DNA of 64,000 nt from Endozoicomonas sp. SCSIO W0465. Its GTDB lineage: Bacteria > Pseudomonadota > Gammaproteobacteria > Pseudomonadales > Endozoicomonadaceae. Positions within the stretch are counted from its first letter, which is position 1. Each line of letters opens with the position of its first letter. Both the position numbers and the translations under genes were made by a program. The stretch spans positions 1,280,001-1,344,000 of the forward strand of contig NZ_CP092417.1 of assembly GCF_023716865.1 (NCBI RefSeq), given 5' to 3'. The notes under the pieces were generated by a model, which was given only the letters and a program-made list of their open reading frames with translations, searched no databases and had not been told where the DNA came from. Positions 48,679 to 56,900 of the stretch are shown piece after piece.

Positions 48679-48684
48679 AAACAA

Positions 48685-49119
48685 AAAAAACCAGTATCAA
48701 TAAATTAGTAATGCAGATAGGACTGAAAAAAAGAACAATAGTTCAATAAAACTAACCACCTTCTTCTATGCCGTAACGGGCGGCATCTTCTGCGCAGAAA
48801 GGTTGAGCCTGTGTTTGGTTATCTGAGAACGGTGCAGGGCTTAAATCGATTTCGCCGTCGGGGTTGGAATTTAGTCTCCACTTGCTGGCTGGAGCCGGGT
48901 AGCAGCGGCTTATTTCACGGCTATTTTGTGGCCCATTGGACGCAGCATAAGGGCACCTGGACTATATACAAAAAATAATGCAGCAACGTTACAGTTATAC
49001 AATGATGGCAGTATGACCAAATGAAGGTACTCATAGCCTGCCAGATGGCAGGCTATGTTCCTGATAATGAGGCTTTAGCGACAGCCTCGAGACCGTGGGA
49101 ACGAGGCAAGGGTACTCTA
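48685..49119. other. spacer between the two RING-ankyrin genes with a possible gene remnant
   Basis: Just upstream of the left gene, an AT-rich leader (…AATAAATTAGTAAT…TTCAATAAAACT) is shared with the region upstream of the right gene (51870-51940), so the promoter region was duplicated with the gene. On the minus strand (about 48760-48960) a ~65-codon frame without a start reads …CYPAPASKWRLNSNPDGEID…, possibly a remnant of an unrelated coding sequence. Bases 49061-49141 repeat the downstream flank found at 46696-46776. Confidence 0.4.
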
Positions 49120-51864
49120 TTACCACTCTATGACTCGGGGGCAGTAACAGTAGGTGAGGTCCGCCCCGGCGTTGATCAGGGCTTCCAGGCACTCAGTGTG
49201 ACCGTTACAGGCAGCGATGTACGCCGGGGTGGTGCCGTCAGAAGTCAGGGCGGCGTTGGGGTCCGCCCCGGCGTCGATCAGGGCTTTCAGGCACAGAATG
49301 TGACCGTTCTGGGCAGCGATGTACGCCGGGGTGGCGCCGGAAGTCAGTGCGGCGTTGGGATCCGCCCCGGCGTCGATCAGGGCTTTCAGGCACAGAATGT
49401 GACCGTTCTGGGCAGCGATGTACGCCGGGGTGTCGCCGGAAGTCCGGGCTGCGTTGGGGTTCGCCCCGGCATCGATCAGGGCTTCCAGGCACTCAGTGTG
49501 ACCGTTACAGGCAGCGATGTACGCCGGGGTGGTGCCGTCGGAAGTCCGGGCGGCGTTGGGGTCCGCCCCGGTGTGGATCAGGGCTTTCAGGCACTCAGTG
49601 TGACCGTTACAGGCAGCGATGCTCACCGGGGTGGCGCCGTCGGAAGTCCGGGCAGCGTCGGGGTTCGCCCCAGCGTCGATCAGGGCTTTCAGGCACTCAG
49701 TGTGCCCCATCTGGGCAGCAATGTAAGCCGGGGTGTCGCCGGAAGTCCGGGCTGCGTTGGGGTTCGCCCCGGCATCGATCAGGGCTTTCAGGCACTCAGT
49801 GTGACCGTTATAGGCAGCCATGTACGCCGGGGTGGCGCCGTCGGAAGTCCGGGCGGCGTTGGGGTCCGCCCCGGTGTCGATCAGGGCTTTCAGGCACTCA
49901 GTGTGACCGTTACAGGCAGCGATGTTCACCGGGGTGGCGCCGTCGGAAGTCAGGGCGGCGTTGGGGTCCGCCCCGGCGTCGATCAGGGCTTTCAGGCACT
50001 CAGTGTGACCGTTACAGGCAGCGATGTTCACCGGGGTGGCGCCGTCGGAAGTCAGGGCGGCGTTGGGGTCCGCCCCGGCGTCGATCAGGGCTTTCAGGCA
50101 CTCAGTGTGACCGTTCTGGGCAGCGATGTTCACCGGGGTGGCGCCGTCGGAAGTCAGGGCGGCGTTGGGGTCTGCCCCGGCGTCGATCAGGGCTTTCAGG
50201 CACAGAATGTGACCGTTACAGGCAGCGATGAACGCCGGGGTGTCGCCGGAAGTCCGGGCGGCGTTGGGGTTCGCCCCGGCATCGATCAGGGCTTTCAGGC
50301 ACTCAGTGTGACCGTTACAGGCAGCCATGTACGCCGGGGTGGTGCCGTCGGAAGTCCGGGCGGCGTTGGGGTCCGCCCCGGTGTCGATCAGGGCTTTCAG
50401 GCACTCAGTGTGACCGTTACAGGCAGCGATGAACGCCGGGGTGGCGCCGTCGGAAGTCAGGGCGGCGTTGGGGTCCACCCCGGCGTCAATCAGGACTTTC
50501 AGGCACTCAGTGTGACCGTTACAGGCAGCGATGAACGCCGGGGTGGTGCCGTCAGAAGTCAGGGCGGCGTTGGGGTCCGCCCCGGCGTCGATCAGGGCTT
50601 TCAGGCACTCAGTGTGACCGTTCTGGGCAGCGATGAACGCTGGGGTGGCGCCGTCGGAAGTCAGGGCGGCGTTGGGGTCCGCCCCGGCGTCGCTCAGGGC
50701 TTTCAGGCACTCAGTGTGACCGTTCTGGGCAGCGATGAACGCCGGGGTGGCGCCGTCGGAAGTCAGGGCGGCGTTGGGGTCCGCCCCGGCGTCGATCAGG
50801 GCTTTCAGGCACTCAGTGTGACCGTTACAGGCAACAATGAACGCCGGGGTGGCGCCGTCGGAAGTCAGGGCGGCGTTGGGGTCCGCCCCGGCGTCGATCA
50901 GGGCTTTCATGCACTCAGTGTAACCGTTACAGGCAGCGATGAACGCCGGGGTGGCGCCGTCGGAAGTCCGGGTGGCGTTGGGGTCAGCCCTGGCGTCGAT
51001 CAGGGCCTTCAGGCACTGAATGTGACCGTTCTGGGCAGCGATGAACGCCGGGGTGGCACCGGAATTCCGGGCGGCGTTGAGGTCCGCCCCGGCGTCGATC
51101 AGGGCTTTCAGGCACTCAGTGTGACCGTTACAGGCAGCGATGTACGCCGGGGTGGTGCCGTCGGAAGTCAGGGCGGCGTTGGGGTCCGCCTTGGCGTCGA
51201 TCAGGGCTTTCAGGCACTCAGTGTGACCGTTACAGGCAGCGATGTACGCCGGGGTGGCGCCGGAAATCAGGGCGGCGTTGGGGTCCACCCCAGCATTGAT
51301 CAGGGCTACCAGGCACTCAGTGTGACCGTTACAGGCAGCGATGTGCGCCAGGGTGGTGCCGGAAGTCAGGGTGGCGTTGGGGTCCGCCCCGGCGTCAATA
51401 AGAGCTTTCAGGCACTCAGTGTGACCGTTACAGGCAGCCATGCACATAAGATTAATACTCTCGCCGGACACGGCAGACCGGAATGTCTGCCGGACAATCA
51501 CTGGATCAAGTACCAACAATCTCTGCAATGCCTTGAGATCACCTGTACGGGCGGCCTGCAAAGGCAAGGGCTCACAGTAAGGGGAATCTTCATAGAGGCG
51601 AGCACCCGTCTCACGTACCAGAGGCAACGCCTCTTGCCGACATAACGCACAACTCCGTGTGGCGACGCCCTTCTTTTGCTGTTCGTCGAACCACCTGGAA
51701 ACGCAGCTAAGGTCGTAGCGATGGCCGCAGTGGGTTTTGACAACCGTGGGCGCCACAGTACGACCAGGAAAAGGCTCAAGACAAATAACACAGATATTAT
51801 GTTCTGTAGGCGCATTCCTATCTTCTGTAGGAATATGAGAAGGCGATCCGACAACAGTATCCAT
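49120..51864 (-). CDS. RING-finger/ankyrin-repeat protein, ~23 repeats, paralogue
   Basis: It has the same architecture as the protein at 46750-48678. The RING-like finger (CVICLE…THCGHRYDLSCVSRW…CALC, Asp again at the fifth ligand position) precedes the linker, then about 23 ankyrin repeats, eight more than in the paralogue. The length difference (272 residues) equals eight repeats, so they diverged by repeat gain or loss. Nearly all helices keep the GHTECLKALIDAG core, while the beta-hairpin tips vary (GADPNAAL, GANPNAAR, KADPN, GVDPN), as expected for a binding surface under diversification. ATG 51864 is preferred over TTG 51870. No Shine-Dalgarno-like sequence is visible upstream of either paralogue. 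The opposite strand is also open for 874 codons, with no domain logic. Confidence 0.87.
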   Translation of the reverse strand: MDTVVGSPSHIPTEDRNAPTEHNICVICLEPFPGRTVAPTVVKTHCGHRYDLSCVSRWFDEQQKKGVATRSCALCRQEALPLVRETGARLYEDSPYCEPLPLQAARTGDLKALQRLLVLDPVIVRQTFRSAVSGESINLMCMAACNGHTECLKALIDAGADPNATLTSGTTLAHIAACNGHTECLVALINAGVDPNAALISGATPAYIAACNGHTECLKALIDAKADPNAALTSDGTTPAYIAACNGHTECLKALIDAGADLNAARNSGATPAFIAAQNGHIQCLKALIDARADPNATRTSDGATPAFIAACNGYTECMKALIDAGADPNAALTSDGATPAFIVACNGHTECLKALIDAGADPNAALTSDGATPAFIAAQNGHTECLKALSDAGADPNAALTSDGATPAFIAAQNGHTECLKALIDAGADPNAALTSDGTTPAFIAACNGHTECLKVLIDAGVDPNAALTSDGATPAFIAACNGHTECLKALIDTGADPNAARTSDGTTPAYMAACNGHTECLKALIDAGANPNAARTSGDTPAFIAACNGHILCLKALIDAGADPNAALTSDGATPVNIAAQNGHTECLKALIDAGADPNAALTSDGATPVNIAACNGHTECLKALIDAGADPNAALTSDGATPVNIAACNGHTECLKALIDTGADPNAARTSDGATPAYMAAYNGHTECLKALIDAGANPNAARTSGDTPAYIAAQMGHTECLKALIDAGANPDAARTSDGATPVSIAACNGHTECLKALIHTGADPNAARTSDGTTPAYIAACNGHTECLEALIDAGANPNAARTSGDTPAYIAAQNGHILCLKALIDAGADPNAALTSGATPAYIAAQNGHILCLKALIDAGADPNAALTSDGTTPAYIAACNGHTECLEALINAGADLTYCYCPRVIEW

Positions 51865-52008
51865 GCACAAAAAAACAGTATTAATAAATTAGTAATACCG
51901 ATAGGACTGAAAAAAAATACGATAGTTCAATAAAACTGACCACCTTCCTGTTGGAAATGGAAAGCCTATTCGCGTGCACCGGCAATTTTTGACCTATGTG
52001 GGTTGAGC

Positions 52009-52172
52009 CCGAGGCTGTCGTTCAGAAAATGAAGCGGGTACGGGGGTATGCCGCATCGGATAAGCCATCAGTATTGGTCAACAGCCAAGGCTACTCTATA
52101 AGCCCGGGAACCCCGATCGGCCAAGGGCGCAATGGGTTTACGTTGGAGTGCCTTGTGATCACTGTCCCCTTC
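52009..52172 (+). repeat. ~163-base direct repeat flanking the RING-ankyrin pair, right copy
   Basis: It has the same sequence as 46487-46650 with about a dozen substitutions. It lies between the upstream RING-ankyrin gene and ygeY and marks the right edge of the duplicated block. The rest of 52173-52301 holds only a degenerate CGTTCC-type repeat. Confidence 0.75.
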
Positions 52173-52301
52173 GAAGCCAATGTTCGGAGGGTTTTGTGAC
52201 AACCTCGAAACCGTAGGAATGAGTCCGGAAATCAACAATACAGGCCAGCCCCCTTATCGGGAACCGGCCAGTGTGTTTTTGTTTTTCAAGGTTTTTCAAG
52301 T

Positions 52302-53528
52302 TCAAGGTTTTTCAAGATTGTGCAGGTACATACCGGGAATAGCGGCATACATGGCAGCACACTTCACCAGGTGGTCTTTCCAGGTCTTCTCATTTGGCGC
52401 ATGGGCCTCAGGCTCTTTACCGGGACCAAAACCAACCACCGGGATACCATAGCGACCCATGATGGAAACGCCATTGGTGGAGAAAGTCCACTTATCCACC
52501 AGCGGCTTCTTATCGAAGAGAAGTTCGAAGCAATCGCTGGTGACTTTGGTGACCAGGTGGTCTTCTGGCAGTACCCATGCAGGGAAGTAGCACTCGGTTT
52601 CATAAACCAGACCGGTGTAGGCAGGGCGGTCATAGTTGTACATGGAAACTTTGGCATCTGCAGCCTTGACGGCCGGCAGTGCACGGATCTCATCCAGCGC
52701 ACCCTCCCAGGTTTCGCCCCAGGTCAGACGACGGTCGATGGAGATAGCGCAGCTATCCGCAACGGCACAGCGGCTTGGTGAGGTGAAGAAGACTTCCGAA
52801 ACGGTCAGGGTTCCTTTGCCCAGGAACTCATCATCGCCCAGATTATTGGACAGTTCATGGATCTCGTTCAGGATCGGGTCCATCTTGAAGATGGCATTGT
52901 CACCACGTTCTGGCGCCGAGCCGTGACAGCTGATACCGCTGACATCAACGCGGATTTCCATACGGCCGCGCTGGCCACGGTAGATATTGCAGTCAGTAGG
53001 TTCAGTACTGACCACAAACTCCGGACGCAGGCCGGTTTCATTGATGATGTACTGCCAGCACAGACCATCACAGTCTTCTTCCTGGACGGTGCCGGTTACT
53101 ACCAGTGTGTAGTCGTCTTCCAGGCCCAGGTCCTTGATGATCTTACCGGCGTAAACCATGGAAGCCATACCGCCTTCCTGGTCAGATGCACCACGGCCAC
53201 CGATGGTTTCTTCATCTTCGTAACCTTCATAGGGGTCGAAGGTCCAGTTGTTCAGGTTGCCGACACCAACGGTATCGATATGGGCGTCCATGGCGATAAT
53301 GTGCTTGCCGTGGCCGATATAGCCAAGCACGTTGCCCTGTGGATCGATATCGACCTTATCGAAGCCCACCTTTTCCATCTCTTCCTTGATGCGCAGAACC
53401 ACTTTCTCTTCATCACAGGATTCACTGGGAATAGCGATCATGTCCCGCAGAAAGCGGGTCATATCGGGTTTGTACTCTTCGGCTTTTTTCAGGATTTCAG
53501 CAAATGGGATTTTTAATTCTTTAGACAT
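52302..53528 (-). CDS. ygeY: YgeY-type M20 metallohydrolase
   Basis: This 408-residue M20-family amidohydrolase/peptidase is of the YgeY type, a family linked to selenium-dependent purine catabolism clusters. Metal-site segments are MDAHIDTVGVGN (~residue 80), GGRGASDQEGGMASMVYAG (~110), TVQEEDCDGLCWQ (Glu pair, ~145) and STEPTDCNIYRGQRGRM; the dimerisation lid contains SCHGSAPERGDNA. GGAAACACGACC precedes ATG 53528. The reaction is not established; cleavage of a carbamoylated or diaminopropionate-related intermediate is inferred from the neighbours ygeX and hyuA. It is intact and directly downstream of ygeX. Confidence 0.92.
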   Translation of the reverse strand: MSKELKIPFAEILKKAEEYKPDMTRFLRDMIAIPSESCDEEKVVLRIKEEMEKVGFDKVDIDPQGNVLGYIGHGKHIIAMDAHIDTVGVGNLNNWTFDPYEGYEDEETIGGRGASDQEGGMASMVYAGKIIKDLGLEDDYTLVVTGTVQEEDCDGLCWQYIINETGLRPEFVVSTEPTDCNIYRGQRGRMEIRVDVSGISCHGSAPERGDNAIFKMDPILNEIHELSNNLGDDEFLGKGTLTVSEVFFTSPSRCAVADSCAISIDRRLTWGETWEGALDEIRALPAVKAADAKVSMYNYDRPAYTGLVYETECYFPAWVLPEDHLVTKVTSDCFELLFDKKPLVDKWTFSTNGVSIMGRYGIPVVGFGPGKEPEAHAPNEKTWKDHLVKCAAMYAAIPGMYLHNLEKP

Positions 53529-53660
53529 GGTCGTGTTTCCTTGTTTGTGTTTTCTGTCTTCTTCTGGTTCCCGCGTTTTTAGGCCATGTGGGTCTTGCGT
53601 GGGAATCCATAACGGAAATGTTTATATCTCCCCAACTGTCAGAGTGATCTGAGAGTTGGT

Positions 53661-53692
53661 GTATGCATTCCCACGCGGAGCGTGGGAACGAG
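53661..53692. repeat. single hairpin arm of the palindromic repeat family
   Basis: GTATGCATTCCCACGCGGAG… GGAACGAG is one arm of the repeat at 40870-41015. It lies between ygeX and ygeY and could form a hairpin in their shared transcript. Confidence 0.65.
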
Positions 53693-53705
53693 AGATGTTT
53701 GTTTA

Positions 53706-54723
53706 TCAGATGCCGTATTTGCCTTCCCAGACCACATCCTGGTAATTAACCGGGTCGGTGTCGCCCTCGGTATTGAACAACAGGACAACCGAATTCTGGT
53801 CAAGCCCCAGGTCTTTCATGAGGGTTTTGGCATCGGGGTGGTGTGCGATGGCGTAAAGCGTACCGACTCCGATAGCACCGGATTCACCCGCGATAATCCG
53901 TTCATCACCAGGCAATGGACTGGCCTGGATACGCATACCAAGCGCTGCGGTACGGTCTTCAACGGACATGAAGTGACGGCTGCAGTTTCTCATTACCTCC
54001 CAGCCCAGAGGATTCGGCTCACCACAGGCCAGGCCTACCATCATGGTATCCAGATCCCCGGTAACATTGACGGCGGAACCATCGCCACTGCAGCCCGACT
54101 GATAAATACAGTCCGCCTGATGGGGTTCTGCGGTAATGCCGGTAAAGCGGTCAGCCCCGAAACGGTTGGCCAGGTAACCGAGGACACCACCGGCCATGGC
54201 ACCCACACCGGCCTGCAGGATGGTATGAGTGGGTCGGTCAATGCCCATGACCTGCATCTGCTCAACGGCTTCATCAGCCATGGTCATGTATCCCTGCATG
54301 ATCCAGGTCGGGATTTCGGTATACCCTTCCCAGGCCGTGTCCTGAACCATCAGCCAGCCATTTTCATCGGCATTTTTGCAGGCAAGTCGGACCGCATCGT
54401 CATAATTCAGGTCGGTAACAATGCACTCGGCACCTAAACGACGAATGTTCTCTACACGTTCTTTGGCTGCTCCTTTGGGCATGTAGACAACGGCATTCTG
54501 GCCAAGCTGCATGGCAGCCCAGGCCACACCACGGCCATGGTTGCCATCGGTTGCTGTGGCAAAGGTAATAGGCTCCTGTCCTTTCAGGCTATCAAAGCTG
54601 AATTGTTCAAGAGGGATGCCCAGTTGGTTACTGACACACTGACCAATGGCGTAAGAGCCACCGAGCACTTTGAATGCGTTCAGGCCGAAACGGTAGGATT
54701 CGTCTTTGACCAGAATGTTTTTC
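53706..54723 (-). pseudogene. ygeX: 2,3-diaminopropionate ammonia-lyase YgeX, N-terminus lost at an IS66
   Basis: This PLP enzyme splits 2,3-diaminopropionate into pyruvate and ammonia. The retained ~338 codons start at KNILVKDESYRFGLNAFK, where the last Lys is the PLP-binding residue. They continue through FATATDGNHGRGVAWAA, LQAGVGAMAGGVLG, CGEPNPLGWE and GESGAIGVG to VVWEGKYGI, matching the family closely. About 60 N-terminal residues, the start codon and the promoter are missing at the IS66 edge (54723/54724). A GTG at 54668 opens a frame but lies after the PLP Lys, so any product would be inactive. Confidence 0.9.
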
Positions 54724-56331
54724 GTAACTGTTCAGCACCCCCACATAAATCTGGAATTTTCTGATTTTTATACCATCCTCTTAAGCACCATTTTTCCACA
54801 ATATTCGCCAGCATGATTCCAGAACTACCCGCAACTATGTCGGCTGAGATTCTCTTGAAAGAGAATGCAGAGCTGCGGATGAGAGTTGCCTGTCTGGAAG
54901 AGCGATGTCGAGAATTGGAAGAAAAGGTTGGCAAGAACAGTCAAAACAGCAGCAAGCCGCCATCGTCTGATGGTTATCAAAAACCTTGTAAAAACAGTAA
55001 TTCTCCAGATCATTCTGACGACCTTTCCGCAGATAAAGGTACCGATCCATCGGATGAAAAACCCAATCCTAAAAGTCTGAGACAGTCTTCTGGTAATAAA
55101 GCCGGTGGAAAGAAAGGGCATCAGGGCACTTGTCTTAAACAGGTCGATATCCCTGACTATATTGAGTACCTTCCAGTTAAAGAATGCAATAAATGTCAGG
55201 CGTCTCTTCTTGATAGTGAGCCGGTCAAATATATTGAACGACAGGTGTTTGAACCAGGGAGACCGGGTGAATTTGAAGTAACGGCCCATAGAGCTGAAGT
55301 AAAAATCTGCACTTGTGGTTGTCGGAATCAGGCTGAATTCCCGGAAGGTGTTACCGCTGCCGCACAATATGGCTCAGCCACACAGGCTATGGCCGTCTAT
55401 CTTAACCAATACCATTTCCTGCCTTTTAAGCGCGTGTCAGAGTATTTTAATACTCTCTATAAAATGAGTGTAAGTGCAGGCACTGTCGCCAATTTTGTGG
55501 CCAGAACCTATGAAAATCTGGCTTCTACTGAAGAGGTTATTCGTGACGCCTTGCGGGAATCGTCTGTTGCCGGAGCCGATGAAACGGGTATGCGGGCCGA
55601 GGGCTCTTTGCACTGGCTACACGTTATGCGGGATGAACAATGGACGCTCTACTACTTGTCTGAAAAGCGAGGTCGTGAGGCCATGGACACGATGGGCATA
55701 CTGCTAACATTTGCAGGCGTTCTGGTTCATGATCATTGGAAATCCTATTTTGCATATGCGGCAACTCACGTACTTTGCAATGCCCATCACCTGAGGGAGC
55801 TTTTGGGTGTTGTTGATAGGGACAGCAATCAACTGGCGTTGCGATTGATGAAGCTACTGAGGCTTTCCTGGCATTACTGCAAGGGCTTTAAGACCATAGG
55901 TATGCTACAGATGCCAAGTGTTGTCTGTGAACGAATCGAGAAGATTTATGACCGGTTGCTTCAGCGGGCTCTAATGAAAGAAGTCGTCTATATGGAGAAG
56001 CAACGAGAGGAGCTTAAGCGCAAGAAAGTCAAGAATACTAAAGCTTACAATCTCTTCAAACGACTCACTGAGTTCAAGGCTGAGACACTGCGCTTCATGT
56101 CAGATTTTACCATTCCCTTCGATAACAATGGCAGTGAGCGGGATGTTCGAATGGCCAAGTTAAAGCAGAAAATCTCAGGCTGCTTCAGGAGTGCAGACGG
56201 TGGTTCTATGTTTGCACGGATTCGCAGCTATTTGTCGTCTGCCAGAAAACAGGGAATGGACATATATCAATCACTTCATAGAGCTGTTCGGAATTACTGT
56301 AATATGCCTTTGCTCAGTGCTGAATAGTTAC
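54724..56331 (+). mobile_element. IS66-family element (copy 2), at a deletion junction
   Basis: It has the same 1608-base element and ends as copy 1. The flanks do not match: TGTTTTTC on the left (inside ygeX) and AAAAAAGT on the right (inside ygeV). The missing target duplication and the loss of ygeW between these genes point to recombination between two IS66 copies or to an adjacent deletion. Confidence 0.92.
54813..56327 (+). CDS. IS66-family transposase (TnpC type)
   Basis: This 504-residue protein is identical at the protein level to those at 17114-18628 and 56990-58504, with the same coiled coil, CxxC zinc finger and DDE segments. It is intact and faces away from ygeX. Confidence 0.93.
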   Translation: MIPELPATMSAEILLKENAELRMRVACLEERCRELEEKVGKNSQNSSKPPSSDGYQKPCKNSNSPDHSDDLSADKGTDPSDEKPNPKSLRQSSGNKAGGKKGHQGTCLKQVDIPDYIEYLPVKECNKCQASLLDSEPVKYIERQVFEPGRPGEFEVTAHRAEVKICTCGCRNQAEFPEGVTAAAQYGSATQAMAVYLNQYHFLPFKRVSEYFNTLYKMSVSAGTVANFVARTYENLASTEEVIRDALRESSVAGADETGMRAEGSLHWLHVMRDEQWTLYYLSEKRGREAMDTMGILLTFAGVLVHDHWKSYFAYAATHVLCNAHHLRELLGVVDRDSNQLALRLMKLLRLSWHYCKGFKTIGMLQMPSVVCERIEKIYDRLLQRALMKEVVYMEKQREELKRKKVKNTKAYNLFKRLTEFKAETLRFMSDFTIPFDNNGSERDVRMAKLKQKISGCFRSADGGSMFARIRSYLSSARKQGMDIYQSLHRAVRNYCNMPLLSAE

Positions 56332-56900
56332 AAAAAAGTTAACAAGCAAAGTAACATCACCAGGCCGGTCACACAGTGGTGGTAGTTCCAGGGGAATCAC
56401 ATTCAGACGGTAAAAAAGATCCTCTCTGAACTGTTTAGTGCTGAGCAGGCTTTCGAAGTTTTGGTGAGTGGCTGAAATAACCCGGATATCCACTGGAATA
56501 ACATTGGAGGCACCGACCGGAGTAATTTCCCTTCGGTCCAGGACTCGCAGCAACTTTGCCTGCAGGTGCAGAGGCATATCGCCGATTTCATCCAGAAAGA
56601 GTGTACCCCCATCGGCCTTTTTCACCAGACCTTCCCGCCCCTGGTTAGATGCACCGGTAAACGCGCCCCTGGCATAACCAAACAACTCACTTTCCAGAAG
56701 CTGCTCGGGAATGGCAGCACAGTTAATAGCAACAAATGGCCGGTCTGCACGGTTGCCTGACTCATGAATCATTCGCGCCACCACCTCTTTGCCGGTACCG
56801 CTTTCTCCACGGATCAACACACTGGAGGGACTGGATGCAATTCGTGCAATCTGCTTGCGCAGTTTTTTTACCGCAAAAGATTCGCCGACTATCTCCGTTC
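56332..56900 (-). pseudogene. ygeV: AAA+ domain piece of YgeV
   Basis: The ~190 codons (IVGESFAVKKLRKQIARIAS… to …DVTLLVNFF) hold the complete nucleotide-binding part of the sigma-54 activator. IS66 copies flank it on both sides, so it is stranded between two identical elements and could be lost by recombination between them. Confidence 0.88.

Noticed and set aside
49021..51645. 874-codon plus-strand repeat frame
   Set aside because: Same antisense artefact over the second ankyrin array.
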